NCBI GenBank assembly: GCA_943908475.1 | Contig: CALTTG010000001.1 | Coordinates: 62,001 to 126,000 of the forward strand | Source: an uncultured Burkholderiales bacterium | GTDB taxonomy: Bacteria; Pseudomonadota; Gammaproteobacteria; Burkholderiales; Burkholderiaceae_C | Length of the DNA stretch: 64,000 bases | Direction: 5' to 3' | In this document: in pieces, positions 23,935 through 32,835 of the stretch | Layout: every line of letters starts with the position of its first letter | How positions within the stretch are numbered: position 1 is the first letter of the stretch | Made by a program: the position numbers and the translations under genes | The notes under the pieces: model-generated | What the model saw: the letters and a program-made list of their open reading frames with translations, nothing else | Database searches by the model: none | Told to the model about the DNA's origin: nothing

Positions 23935-24879
23935 TCAAGCGTGACACAAGGTCAGCAACGCCAGGGCCACCGGAAGAACGGGCAGCACCGCATCGATCCG
24001 ATCCAGCACGCCACCATGTCCGGGCAACAGCTGGCTGCTGTCTTTTTCGCCCGCCTGACGTTTGATCATCGACTCGAAGAGATCTCCCATGACGCTCACC
24101 GCAGTCAGCAAAGCAACCGCCGCGGCCAAGCCTGCAGGCCCCAGTCCCATCAACAAACGGCTGTAAAGGCTGGGCGAATCGACCCCCAGATGGCGATCGA
24201 TGGCCACCCAAACGACCGCAAGCAGCAAGGTGGCGATCAACCCAGCCACCACGCCTTCCCAGCTTTTGCCGGGGCTGATGCTGGGCGCCAGTTTGCGACG
24301 ACCAAACCTGCGACCACCAAAATAGGCACCGATGTCGGCCGCCCACACCAGGCACAAGATGGACAACAGGAAATTCAAACCTTGCAGTTTCGCCTCGGTC
24401 AGCGCCAACCAAGCCGTGACCAGGAGCCCCAACCCCAAAACACCTCGGGGTCCCATCCCCAGACTGCGCCAGTGTGAAGGCCCGAACTTGAGCGCCCAAG
24501 CGCCCCCGAGCACCCACACCGATGCTGCAAGCCACCACCACAGGGACGGCACGATGAAGCCGGCCAGTTGCTCACCCATGCGGTGCACATGGGGCACCAC
24601 CTCGGCCACTGAGGAGGCGCCACCAGGCAACGCAGTCACAGATGCATCCCAAACCGGCAGACTCAGGTCTTGAGCGACCCAGAGGCAGGCGCCCACCACC
24701 CCGGACCCCAGAGCGTAAGCACGCCAGCCCGGCGCATCGTTCAATCGGGCCCACTCCCAGCCCCCCGCCGCGACGAACACCAGGCTCAACACCGCGAAAG
24801 GCCACAAGGCGTCGGCCCACAACGCGGGCAACAAGATGGCCATCAGAACCAGGGCCGTGATCACACGTTGTTTGAGCAT
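23935..24879 (-). CDS. cdsA: Phosphatidate cytidylyltransferase
   Basis: Makes CDP-diacylglycerol, the precursor of all membrane phospholipids. The polytopic 314-residue protein has about eight hydrophobic segments and the family signature near its C-terminus (LLPGHGGVLDRIDAVLP). It is slightly longer than E. coli CdsA because of a Gly/Trp-rich, less conserved stretch around residues 45-110. It starts 8 bases after uppS. Confidence 0.95.
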   Translation of the reverse strand: MLKQRVITALVLMAILLPALWADALWPFAVLSLVFVAAGGWEWARLNDAPGWRAYALGSGVVGACLWVAQDLSLPVWDASVTALPGGASSVAEVVPHVHRMGEQLAGFIVPSLWWWLAASVWVLGGAWALKFGPSHWRSLGMGPRGVLGLGLLVTAWLALTEAKLQGLNFLLSILCLVWAADIGAYFGGRRFGRRKLAPSISPGKSWEGVVAGLIATLLLAVVWVAIDRHLGVDSPSLYSRLLMGLGPAGLAAAVALLTAVSVMGDLFESMIKRQAGEKDSSQLLPGHGGVLDRIDAVLPVLPVALALLTLCHA

Positions 24880-24887
24880 GGTGGCTT

Positions 24888-25625
24888 TCAGTGAGAGACC
24901 GTTGCGTCGGCGGGGTCCGTCCCCACATCACCAAAACGTCGCTCGCGAGATGCATATTCCCGCAGGCAGGCATCGAGTTGGACCGCATCGAAGTCGGGCC
25001 ACAGGCAATCCGTGAACACCAGCTCGGCGTACGCACACTGCCAGAGCAGGAAATTTGAAATCCGCACTTCTCCGCCGGTGCGAATCATCAAGTCAGGGTC
25101 CGGGGCATAGCTCATGGCCATGTAGCGTGACAGGGTCGCCTCGTCCAATGCATCGGCGGACACCCCAGCACGCATGGCGGCTTGGCAGGCCTGTACCACA
25201 TCCCAACGACCGCCGTAGTTGAACGCCACCGTGAGCACCAACCGGGTGTTGTGTGCGGTTTTGTCTGCCGCTTCCAGCAGCGCCTCCCGCACGCGAGGAG
25301 ACACCACAGTCAGATCACCCGCCACACGGATTCGCACGCCATCGGCGCTCAGGCCTGTCAGGTGTTTGGACAATGCGACGATCAACAGACTCATCAAGCC
25401 CGAAACTTCCTCTTCGGGGCGCTTCCAGTTCTCTGACGAAAATGCGAACACGGTGAGGTATTCCACCCCACGGTTGGCGCAGGACTGGACCACGTTGACC
25501 AGAGAATCAACACCTGCCTTGTGCCCAAAACCCCTCGGCATCAGGCGTTTTCGAGCCCAGCGACCGTTGCCATCCATGACGATGGCCACATGGCGGGGAA
25601 TGGCTGGAGAATCTTTGGCAGACAT
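24888..25625 (-). CDS. uppS: Undecaprenyl diphosphate synthase (cis-prenyltransferase)
   Basis: Condenses isopentenyl diphosphate onto farnesyl diphosphate to make the C55 carrier for peptidoglycan and O-antigen. ATG at 25625 gives 245 residues beginning MSAKDSPAIPRHVAIVMDGNGRWA, with the catalytic Asp in MDGNGRW. The conserved FAFSSENWKRP and DLMIRTGGEVRISNFLLWQ motifs are intact. A frame extension to 25691 adds a leader with no family support. Confidence 0.97.
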   Translation of the reverse strand: MSAKDSPAIPRHVAIVMDGNGRWARKRLMPRGFGHKAGVDSLVNVVQSCANRGVEYLTVFAFSSENWKRPEEEVSGLMSLLIVALSKHLTGLSADGVRIRVAGDLTVVSPRVREALLEAADKTAHNTRLVLTVAFNYGGRWDVVQACQAAMRAGVSADALDEATLSRYMAMSYAPDPDLMIRTGGEVRISNFLLWQCAYAELVFTDCLWPDFDAVQLDACLREYASRERRFGDVGTDPADATVSH

Positions 25626-25715
25626 GAGGGGAATCAGAGGCGCGAAAACAGAACAACAATGAGAAAGAGGCGGCCAGGCCGCCTCAGGCACAGCGATCTC
25701 GGGCTCTCGCCCTGA

Positions 25716-26276
25716 TCAGACCGCCATGATTTCAGCCTCTTTGGCTTGAACCAGCTTGTCCACTTCAGCGATGGTCTTGTCGGTCAGCTTCTGCACGTCG
25801 TCTTGCGAACGACGGTCCTCATCTTCCGTGATGGCCTTGTCTTTGAGCAGTCGCTTGGCGTGCTCATTGGCATCGCGACGCAGGTTGCGAATCGCCACCT
25901 TGGCATCCTCACCCGACGACTTCACGACCTTGGTCAGTTCGCGGCGGCGCTCTTCGGTCAATGGCGGCATCGGCACCCGGATCAAATCACCCTGGGTGGA
26001 CGGATTCAGGCCCAGGTCAGACTCGCGGATGGCCTTTTCGATCTTGGCGCCCATGCCCTTTTCCCAAGGCTGCACGCTGATGGTGCGGGCGTCCAGCAGG
26101 CTGACATTCGCCACCTGGCTGATGGGCACGGGCGAGCCGTAGTAATCCACCTGAACCTGATCCAGGATGCCTGGGTGAGCGCGCCCCGTGCGCACCTTGG
26201 CCAGTTCGTTTTTGAAAGCATCGATGGACTTGGCCATCTTTTGCTCAGCGTTCTTCTTGATTTCTGCAATGCTCAT
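25716..26276 (-). CDS. frr: Ribosome recycling factor
   Basis: Splits post-termination ribosomes together with EF-G. The 186-residue protein has the three-helix-bundle and beta-domain layout of the family: KVRTGRAHPGILDQVQVDYYGSP near the N-terminus, RVPMPPLTEERRRELTK in the middle, and the conserved helix RNLRRDANEHAKRLLKD. It lies between pyrH and uppS in the standard order. Confidence 0.98.
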   Translation of the reverse strand: MSIAEIKKNAEQKMAKSIDAFKNELAKVRTGRAHPGILDQVQVDYYGSPVPISQVANVSLLDARTISVQPWEKGMGAKIEKAIRESDLGLNPSTQGDLIRVPMPPLTEERRRELTKVVKSSGEDAKVAIRNLRRDANEHAKRLLKDKAITEDEDRRSQDDVQKLTDKTIAEVDKLVQAKEAEIMAV

Positions 26277-26318
26277 CGAAATGCTCCAGTCAGATTCGGT
26301 CTTGTGCGGTCAGGCCGT

Positions 26319-27029
26319 TCAGACGTGCACCAACGTCCCTTCGTCTTCGCCCATCACCACGCGCTTGAGCGCGCCAGGCTTGAAGATCGAAAACACCTTC
26401 AAGGGCAGGTTCTGGTCACGACACAGCGCAAACGCCGTGGCGTCCAAGACCTGCAAATTCTTGATCAGTGCCTCATCAAACGTGATGCTGGCGTAACGCG
26501 TGGCTGCAGGATCCTTCTTGGGATCTGCCGTGTACACGCCATCGACCTTGGTGGCCTTCAGCATGATCTCCGCACCGATTTCAGCGCCCCGCAATGCGGC
26601 CGCCGTGTCGGTGGTGAAGAAGGGGTTGCCAGTGCCCGCTGCAAAAATCACAACCTTGCCCTCTTCCAAGTACTGCAAGGCTTTGGGGCGCACATACGGC
26701 TCGACGACCTGGTCGATGCTGATGGCCGACATGACCCGCGCGGTCATGCCCTCTTGGCGCATGGTGTCGGCCAGGGCCAGGGAGTTCATCACCGTGGCCA
26801 GCATGCCCATGTAGTCTGCTGTGGCACGGTCCATGCCCACGGAGCCGCCGGCGACGCCGCGAAAAATGTTGCCACCACCGATCACCACAGCCACCTCACA
26901 GCCCAGTGCAGTGACCTCCTGAACTTCTTTGACCATGCGCACAATGGTCGCCCGGTTGATGCCGTAGGCGTCATCGCCCATCAAGGCTTCACCAGAGAGT
27001 TTCAAAAGGATTCGCTTGTAGGCGGCCAT
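26319..27029 (-). CDS. pyrH: Uridylate kinase
   Basis: UMP kinase of the amino-acid-kinase fold, making UDP for nucleotides and for the sugar-nucleotide steps of the envelope. ATG at 27029 gives 236 residues beginning MAAYKRILLKLSGEAL. VVIGGGNIFRG and the C-terminal IFKPGALKRVVMGEDEGTLV are typical. A 13-residue upstream extension is rejected because it overlaps the predicted promoter leader. An extended -10 element lies 42 bases upstream. Confidence 0.96.
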   Translation of the reverse strand: MAAYKRILLKLSGEALMGDDAYGINRATIVRMVKEVQEVTALGCEVAVVIGGGNIFRGVAGGSVGMDRATADYMGMLATVMNSLALADTMRQEGMTARVMSAISIDQVVEPYVRPKALQYLEEGKVVIFAAGTGNPFFTTDTAAALRGAEIGAEIMLKATKVDGVYTADPKKDPAATRYASITFDEALIKNLQVLDATAFALCRDQNLPLKVFSIFKPGALKRVVMGEDEGTLVHV

Positions 27030-27070
27030 GCAATCGTCCTTGTTCGTGATGGGAAACGTGCGGGGCAAAG

Positions 27071-27079
27071 CTTATACCA
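27071..27079 (-). promoter_or_regulatory. Extended -10 promoter for pyrH-frr
   Basis: On the minus strand TGG followed directly by TATAAG forms an extended -10 element, and the -35 position has no good match. Together with the hairpin after tsf it suggests pyrH and downstream genes can be transcribed separately from rpsB-tsf. Confidence 0.45.
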
Positions 27080-27141
27080 GCTTGCACATCGCTTCCTCTT
27101 TGGGATTGAATTCCTGGCGGAGAGTTCCGCCCTTTGATGCG

Positions 27142-27167
27142 ACAAGGGGGCCTTTCAGCCCCCTTGT
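27142..27167 (-). terminator. Hairpin terminator after tsf
   Basis: Perfect 10-base-pair stem ACAAGGGGGC/GCCCCCTTGT with a six-base loop, 12 bases after the tsf stop. The run after the hairpin on the minus strand is not T-rich, so termination may be partial. Confidence 0.6.
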
Positions 27168-27178
27168 TTGCGCCGGGC

Positions 27179-28075
27179 TTACTGGCCCTTGGCAGCAGCC
27201 ACCGTGGCGGCCACTTCGGCAGCGAAGTCGTCTTGCTTCTTCTCGATGCCCTCGCCCACGATGAACATCGTGAAGCCCTTGGCTGTCGTGTTGGTCGACT
27301 TCAGGTATGCCTCGACGGTTTGCTTGCCGTCAGCGGCCTTCACGAAGACTTGGTTCAGCAAGGACACTTCCTTGAGGTACTTCTGAACGGCGCCATCGAT
27401 CATCTTGGCGGCGATGTCGGCAGGCTTGCCAGACTCGGCGGCCTTGGCCGTGGCCACGCTGCGCTCGGTCTCGATCAGAGCGGCAGGCACGTCAGCCGAC
27501 GACAGCGACACAGGCTTCATGGCGGCGATGTGCATGGCCACGTCCTTGGCGGCCACGTCGTCACCGTCGAACTCGACGACCACACCGATGCGTGCACCGT
27601 GCAAGTAGGCGGCCAGCTTGCCACCACCAGCATAGCGCTTGAAGCGACGGATCGACATGTTTTCGCCGATCTTGCCGATCAAGCCCTTGCGAACTTCTTC
27701 CACAGTGGGGCCGAAGCCGTCTTGCGACAGGGGCAACTCACCGATGGCAGCGACGTCAGCGGGGTTGTGCTGGGCGATCAGTTCAGCCACCGACTTGGCG
27801 AAGGCCAGGAACGATTCGTTCTTGGAAACGAAGTCGGTTTCACAGTTGATTTCCACCAGGGCGCCGGTCGAACCCGACACCGCAGCAGACACCACACCTT
27901 CGGCGGTGACACGGGTGGCGGCCTTGGAGGCCTTGCTGCCCAGCTTGACGCGCAGGATTTCTTCAGCCTTGGCGAAGTCACCATCGGCTTCGGTCAGGGC
28001 CTTCTTGCACTCCATCATGGGGGCGTCGGTCTTGGCGCGCAGTTCGGCAACCATGCTGGCGGTAATAGCAGCCAT
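27179..28075 (-). CDS. tsf: Elongation factor Ts
   Basis: Guanine-nucleotide exchange factor for EF-Tu. The 298-residue protein has the N-terminal UBA-like domain with VAELRAKTDAPMMECKKALTE, the conserved core VEINCETDFVSKNESFL, and two dimerisation-type subdomains. It follows rpsB after a 120-base gap holding a good intrinsic terminator, so rpsB probably outruns tsf in transcript amount. Confidence 0.98.
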   Translation of the reverse strand: MAAITASMVAELRAKTDAPMMECKKALTEADGDFAKAEEILRVKLGSKASKAATRVTAEGVVSAAVSGSTGALVEINCETDFVSKNESFLAFAKSVAELIAQHNPADVAAIGELPLSQDGFGPTVEEVRKGLIGKIGENMSIRRFKRYAGGGKLAAYLHGARIGVVVEFDGDDVAAKDVAMHIAAMKPVSLSSADVPAALIETERSVATAKAAESGKPADIAAKMIDGAVQKYLKEVSLLNQVFVKAADGKQTVEAYLKSTNTTAKGFTMFIVGEGIEKKQDDFAAEVAATVAAAKGQ

Positions 28076-28134
28076 TTGCTTTCTCCGTTAGGTTGGCCTC
28101 GAGGTCATCTTCGAGGCACATCAAAATCAGTTTG

Positions 28135-28163
28135 AAAAAAGGGGGCCTCATGGAGCCCCCTTT
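28135..28163 (-). terminator. Intrinsic terminator between rpsB and tsf
   Basis: On the minus strand the stem AAAGGGGGC/GCCCCCTTT, with an 8-base loop, runs straight into a T run (TTTTTT to 28135). It lies 33 bases after the rpsB stop and would act as an attenuating terminator before tsf. Confidence 0.8.
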
Positions 28164-28195
28164 GGATCGGGTCTTTCGACCCTTCAGTCAGGGCC

Positions 28196-28942
28196 TCAAG
28201 CGGCGTCGTTGACTTCCACGAATTCGTCTTCGCCACCAGCGGCAACCGCAACGATTTCGTTGACGGCATTGGCCTTGCCTTCCAGCACGGCATCAGCCAC
28301 AGCCTTGGCGTACAGGGCCACAGCCTTGGAGGAGTCGTCGTTGCCGGGGATGACGTAGTCGATGCCTTCGGGCGAGTGGTTGGTGTCCACCACAGCGATC
28401 ACGGGAATGCCCAGCTTCTTGGCTTCAGCAATGGCAATCTTGTGGTAACCCACGTCGATCACGAACAGGGCATCGGGCAACGCGTTCATGTCTTGAATGC
28501 CGCCGATGTCCTTTTCCAGCTTGGCCAGCTCACGCTGGAACAACAAGCCCTCCTTCTTCTTCAGGTTGTCCAGGCCGGCTTCAACCTGCACTTGGGCATC
28601 CTTCAGCTTCTTGATCGAACCCTTGACGGTCTTGAAGTTGGTCAGCATGCCGCCCAACCAGCGTTGGTTCACGAAAGGAACGCCAGCGCGCTCAGCTTCG
28701 GAGGCCACCACGTCACGGGCTTGACGCTTGGTGCCGACCATCAGGATGGTGCCGCGGCGAGCCGACAGCTGCTTGATGAACTTCAGAGCCTCTTCGAACG
28801 CAGGCTGCGTCTTCTCGAGGTTGATGATGTGAATCTTGTTGCGGTGACCGAAGATGTACGGAGCCATCTTGGGGTTCCAGAAGCGGGTTTGGTGACCAAA
28901 GTGGACACCGGCTTCCAGCATTTCGCGCATGGACACGGGCAT
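28196..28942 (-). CDS. rpsB: 30S ribosomal protein S2
   Basis: Late-assembling 30S protein needed for S1 binding. The 248 residues begin MPVSMREMLEAGVHFGHQTRFWNPKM and contain the conserved RWLGGMLTNFKTV and VDTNHSPEGIDYVIPGNDD. It opens the rpsB-tsf-pyrH-frr series. A leader of about 140 bases with hairpins precedes it. Confidence 0.98.
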   Translation of the reverse strand: MPVSMREMLEAGVHFGHQTRFWNPKMAPYIFGHRNKIHIINLEKTQPAFEEALKFIKQLSARRGTILMVGTKRQARDVVASEAERAGVPFVNQRWLGGMLTNFKTVKGSIKKLKDAQVQVEAGLDNLKKKEGLLFQRELAKLEKDIGGIQDMNALPDALFVIDVGYHKIAIAEAKKLGIPVIAVVDTNHSPEGIDYVIPGNDDSSKAVALYAKAVADAVLEGKANAVNEIVAVAAGGEDEFVEVNDAA

Positions 28943-28986
28943 GGTAAATACTCCAGAGGTTGGGTCTAGAAGCCACCTTTGATCAG

Positions 28987-29090
28987 GTTGCCAGACTGCA
29001 CCGGCAACGCAGACACCTTGGTTCAGATGGCTTCGCGATTGACTTCAAACGTTGATTCACCCGACCATTCGGGCAAACCCAAAGATTCTA
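28987..29090 (-). promoter_or_regulatory. rpsB promoter (-10) and structured leader
   Basis: On the minus strand TGC-TAGAAT (29093-29085) is an extended -10 element just after the rnr stop; no clear -35 is seen. The predicted leader begins with a small hairpin CCCGA/TCGGG at 29060-29073 and carries a second stem GTTGCC/GGCAAC at 28987-29008. Leaders of rpsB are sites of S2 feedback in other bacteria; whether this one works that way is inferred. Confidence 0.4.
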
Positions 29091-29099
29091 GCATGAAGT

Positions 29100-31448
29100 T
29101 CAGCTGCGCCGACGCGTACTCTTTCGGCTCGGCGCCTTCTTGCCCGGCGCTTTATGACGAGGCACTCCATCGGCACGCATGGCTCGATCGGCCTTCACAT
29201 CGGATCCGCGAGACTCTTTGGCCGAGCGCTTGACCTCTCGATCACGGCGCTGAATGTCGTCCAGTTGCTGCTGGGCCGTGCCCACGCCCTCCGCCGCATC
29301 TCGGGAATCTCTCGAACCACGCCCCCTGCGGCGAGATGAAGCCGGCTCGCCACCGCTCTGCGTCCCACCCCCTTCACGCACCAAGCGGAAGTCAATCTTG
29401 CGGGTGTCCAAATCTACTCGACTGACCTGAACCCTCACACGCTCACCCACGCCGTATCGGACGCCGGTGCGTTCGCCGCGAAGCTCCTGCCGAGCTTCGT
29501 CGAATTTGAAATAGTCTCCCCCGAGCTCGGTGATGTGGATCAAGCCCTCGACGAACAAGCCATCCAGCTGAACAAACAGGCCGAAGGTGGTCACGGCACT
29601 GACGGTGCCGCCGTACTCCTCACCCAGGCGCTCACGCATGAACATGCACTTCAGCCAGGCCTCGACATCTCGCGAGGCCTCGTCAGCCCGACGCTCGTTG
29701 GCGCTGCAGTGAATGCCCACGACCTCCCAATCTTGCGCCTCGGCCGGGGTCATCTTGGGTTTGCTGCGTGCCTTGTCTTTGACCGGCGCCACGGGCAGAC
29801 CCTTGGCGGGCTTGCCTTTTTTGAAGTTGCCCGTCGAAGACACCACGGGCGGCAACACCAAGCCGTAACGCCCGCTCTTCAGAAGGGCCTTGATGACCCG
29901 ATGCACCAACAAGTCGGGATAACGGCGAATGGGGCTGGTGAAGTGGGTGTAGGCCTCATAAGACAAGCCAAAGTGCCCGCTGTTGATGGGGGTGTAGATC
30001 GCCTGCTGCATGGACCGCAGCAACATGGTGTGAATCTGCGTGGCGTCTGGGCGATCTTTCGTGGCCTGCGCAATGGCCTGGAAATCGCCGGGACGAGGCT
30101 CCTCCCCCAAAGACAAGCCGAGGCCCAGCGCCTTCAGGTAGTTTTTCAGGATCTGGCGCTTCTCCGGCGTTGGCCCCTCATGCACCCGATACAACGAGGG
30201 GTGCTTGAACTTCTCAATGAACTCGGCCGAACACACGTTCGCGGCCAACATGGCCTCCTCGATCAGGCGATGGGCCTCGGTGCGTGTCCGGGGAACGATC
30301 TTCGCGATGCGCCCGTTGTCGTCACACACGATCTGCGTTTCTGTGGTATCGAAGTCCACGGCACCTCGAACCTGACGCCCCTTGAGCAAGGCTCGGTAGA
30401 CGTCATGGAGGTTCAAGAGGTGCGGCACGAGCTCTGTGCGCCGAGCAGCCTCGGGCCCCTTGGTGTTGCCGATGATGGCCGCCACCTCGGTGTAGGTGAA
30501 TCGGGCGTGAGAACAAATCACGGCCGGATAAAACTGGTAAGCATGAATCTCTCCGCTGGCGTTGATCAGCATGTCGCAGACCATGGAGAGGCGATCCACC
30601 TCCGGATTCAGTGAGCACAAGCCGTTGGACAGTTTCTCCGGCAGCATGGGAATGACCCGCCGCGGGAAGTACACCGATGTGGCCCGCTCGTACGCATCTC
30701 GGTCAAGCGGCTCGCCTGGCTTGACGTAATGGCTGACATCGGCAATGGCCACCAGCAGGCGCCATCCATTGGGCTTTTTGGAGCGCCCGAGGGTCGCCGG
30801 CTCGCAATACACCGCATCATCGAAGTCCCGAGCGTCTTCGCCGTCGATGGTGACCAAGGGCACGTCGGTGAGGTCAATGCGATCTTTTTTGTCTGCTGGA
30901 CGGACCTTGTCTGGCAACTTGGCCGCCTGGGCCAACACGTCCTCGGAGAACCGATGAGGCACCTCGTATTTGCGAACCGCAATCTCGATCTCCATGCCGG
31001 GATCGTCAATGCCACCCAGCACCTCAGCAACACGCCCCACGGGCTGGGCGTGCAAGGAGGGCTTCTCCGTCAACTCAACCGCCACCACTTGGCCAGGCTG
31101 CGCATTGGCCGTGGCTTTTGCGGGAATGAGAATGTCTTGACCAAAGCGGCGATCTTCAGGCGCCACCAACCAAGCCCCGCCCTCGTGGAGCAACCGGCCA
31201 ATGATGGGCGTTTTGCGTCGGTCCAGAATCTCCAGCACCTGCCCCTCGGGACGCCCTTTGCGGTCGAACCGGATCACCTTGATCCGAACGCGATCTTTGT
31301 GCAACACCGATCGCATCTCTTGCGGCGACAGGTACACGCTGGATTCACCATCGTCGGTCACCAAAAAGCCGTGCCCATCGCGGTGCCCCTGCACTGTGCC
31401 CTCGATTTCACTCATCAAGTTCACAGAAAAAGTTGTCTTGCTTGTCAT
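29100..31448 (-). CDS. rnr: Ribonuclease R
   Basis: Processive 3'-5' exoribonuclease that degrades structured RNA. The 782-residue protein has N-terminal cold-shock domains (SEIEGTVQGHRDGHGFLV), the RNB catalytic domain with the acidic cluster IDGEDARDFDDAVYC, FTSPIRRYPDLLVHR, a C-terminal S1 domain (TVSAVTTFGLFVQLDGL), and a long basic tail (KKAPSRKSTRRRS). A short insert, VSSTGNFKKGKPAKG, lies between RNB and S1. The start could be 31448 or 31415 (MSEIEG); neither has a strong Shine-Dalgarno. It is divergent from the tRNA-Leu genes. Confidence 0.95.
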   Translation of the reverse strand: MTSKTTFSVNLMSEIEGTVQGHRDGHGFLVTDDGESSVYLSPQEMRSVLHKDRVRIKVIRFDRKGRPEGQVLEILDRRKTPIIGRLLHEGGAWLVAPEDRRFGQDILIPAKATANAQPGQVVAVELTEKPSLHAQPVGRVAEVLGGIDDPGMEIEIAVRKYEVPHRFSEDVLAQAAKLPDKVRPADKKDRIDLTDVPLVTIDGEDARDFDDAVYCEPATLGRSKKPNGWRLLVAIADVSHYVKPGEPLDRDAYERATSVYFPRRVIPMLPEKLSNGLCSLNPEVDRLSMVCDMLINASGEIHAYQFYPAVICSHARFTYTEVAAIIGNTKGPEAARRTELVPHLLNLHDVYRALLKGRQVRGAVDFDTTETQIVCDDNGRIAKIVPRTRTEAHRLIEEAMLAANVCSAEFIEKFKHPSLYRVHEGPTPEKRQILKNYLKALGLGLSLGEEPRPGDFQAIAQATKDRPDATQIHTMLLRSMQQAIYTPINSGHFGLSYEAYTHFTSPIRRYPDLLVHRVIKALLKSGRYGLVLPPVVSSTGNFKKGKPAKGLPVAPVKDKARSKPKMTPAEAQDWEVVGIHCSANERRADEASRDVEAWLKCMFMRERLGEEYGGTVSAVTTFGLFVQLDGLFVEGLIHITELGGDYFKFDEARQELRGERTGVRYGVGERVRVQVSRVDLDTRKIDFRLVREGGGTQSGGEPASSRRRGRGSRDSRDAAEGVGTAQQQLDDIQRRDREVKRSAKESRGSDVKADRAMRADGVPRHKAPGKKAPSRKSTRRRS

Positions 31449-31471
31449 GTTTGCGATTTTGATGCTATAGT
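31442..31471 (+). promoter_or_regulatory. Promoter of first tRNA-Leu gene
   Basis: TTGTCA (31442-31447) and TATAGT (31466-31471) with an 18-base spacer, preceded by TGC before the -10. The -35 box overlaps the proposed rnr start codon on the other strand. A perfect CTTCGCTG/CAGCGAAG hairpin begins at the predicted transcript start near 31478. Confidence 0.7.
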
Positions 31472-31550
31472 TCAGGTCTTCGCTGATTGCAGCGAAGAAA
31501 AAGTTAAGGCGCCACAAACGACAGTTTGAAGCCACTTGACTTCAGTACCT

Positions 31551-31635
<85 letters not shown>

Positions 31636-31640
31636 GATTC

Positions 31641-31671
31641 AAGCCGCATGATCGAAAGATCATGCGGCTTT
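31641..31671 (+). terminator. Hairpin after tRNA-Leu copy 1
   Basis: Perfect 13-base-pair stem AAGCCGCATGATC/GATCATGCGGCTT with a GAAA tetraloop, starting 5 bases after the CCA end. Only three T follow, so termination may be incomplete. Confidence 0.7.
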
Positions 31672-31884
31672 GAACATTCTGGCGGCGCCGTCGCGCAAGA
31701 TGCACCCAGACCACAACCCGTGGCATCGCCACCGGGTCATCATCGCCGACACCGCCAAACTTCAACGTCATGACTCGAGCGTAACGCATGGGGCGAGCCC
31801 GTCAGCCATGGAACAGCAATGAATTTGACCGACGATCACCAGACAACGGGATTGGCGCGCTTTTGAAGAATTTGCGAAAAAATC
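31672..31884. other. Spacer between the two tRNA-Leu units, no gene seen
   Basis: The gap between the tRNAs is 331 bases. Its left end is the copy 1 terminator and its right end the copy 2 promoter. The middle is ordinary GC-rich sequence without a convincing reading frame, repeat or hairpin. A 15-codon frame starting ATGAATTTGACC near 31820 has no supporting features. Confidence 0.6.
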
Positions 31885-31914
31885 TTGCGAAAGCAAAAAT
31901 AGCTGTGCTATAGT
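31885..31914 (+). promoter_or_regulatory. Promoter of second tRNA-Leu gene
   Basis: TTGCGA (31885-31890) and TATAGT (31909-31914), again with an 18-base spacer and TGC before the -10, mirroring the copy 1 promoter. The surrounding AT-rich stretch (TTTTGAAGAATTTGCG) is a possible UP-like element. Confidence 0.65.
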
Positions 31915-31966
31915 TTCGTTCTCGACGCGATGCAGCAAACGTTGCAAAGCAGTCAAAAAAGTACCT

Positions 31967-32051
<85 letters not shown>

Positions 32052-32055
32052 ATGC

Positions 32056-32088
32056 AAAAGCCTGATTTCTTCGGAAATCAGGCTTTTT
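32056..32088. terminator. Bidirectional terminator after tRNA-Leu copy 2
   Basis: Perfect 14-base-pair stem AAAAGCCTGATTTC/GAAATCAGGCTTTT closed by a TTCG tetraloop in the very stable C(UUCG)G context, followed by T. A-tracts on the left side mean it can also end transcripts from the convergent TetR gene. Confidence 0.9.
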
Positions 32089-32153
32089 GTTTTGCAGCCT
32101 CTTGTTGAGGCTCCTGCACAAAGCCTCAGTCAATCACCCGACGTTCCTTCTCA

Positions 32154-32822
32154 TCAACGCACTGGCGGCTTCCAGGTGGCCTCGAACGACAACCCGCCGG
32201 TGATGTAGTCAATGAGGTACTCAGTGACATGCCGCGGGTGTTCTCGGTACTGCTGCCCCACCACCGGAGATGACGCCAGCAATCGGGAGCTGGCCAATCC
32301 ATGGATCAAATCCACGATGGCAAACAGGCACTTGACTTGCAAAGCCTCTCGGGTCTGGAGCGGCAGTGCTGCGGCCAAATGCCACTCCAAACGACCAAAG
32401 TAAGGCCACAGCAGGTTCTCGACCATTCGAAAACCGCCTTCGTCAGCCTGCCACGTCATGCGCGACAGGAACTTGATGCCCCAGCGTCCTTGGTCTGAAG
32501 CCGCGTAGGTCAAGATGAAGGGCATGACGGCCGCCTCAACCACCTGACGCGCACTCAGCGGCGCTTGGGTTCTGGCCTCTTCCAAACGCTGGATGGCCTG
32601 GTCCTGCAAGGGCAGCAGTAACTGTGCGACGTGCCCCAAGACCGCCTCGATCAAACCATCCTTGTTCAGGAAGTAATACTGAACGACCGACTGATTGGAC
32701 TGCCCGGCATCGTTGGTGATCTGCCTCAACGACACACCCTCAATCCCATGGCGCGCAAACAAGCGCAGGGCCGACAGGATGATCAGGTCGCGCGTCTCAA
32801 GCTCAGGCTTGGCAACGGCCAT
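32154..32822 (-). CDS. TetR-family transcriptional regulator
   Basis: A 222-residue repressor-type protein with the N-terminal HTH typical of TetR (ILSALRLFARHGIEGVSLRQI, then GQSNQSVVQYYFLNKDGLIEAVL). The C-terminal ligand domain is helical and hydrophobic. I cannot assign a ligand. The ATG at 32822 lies 13 bases after the phosphoribosyltransferase gene, so it is probably the last gene of the hfq-purA operon. It might regulate its neighbours or something elsewhere; no operator is recognisable. Confidence 0.9.
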   Translation of the reverse strand: MAVAKPELETRDLIILSALRLFARHGIEGVSLRQITNDAGQSNQSVVQYYFLNKDGLIEAVLGHVAQLLLPLQDQAIQRLEEARTQAPLSARQVVEAAVMPFILTYAASDQGRWGIKFLSRMTWQADEGGFRMVENLLWPYFGRLEWHLAAALPLQTREALQVKCLFAIVDLIHGLASSRLLASSPVVGQQYREHPRHVTEYLIDYITGGLSFEATWKPPVR

Positions 32823-32835
32823 GGGATCACTCAAC

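Noticed and set aside
31820..31870. Fifteen-codon plus-strand frame between the tRNA genes
   Set aside because: Too short, no ribosome site, and no evidence of conservation available here.
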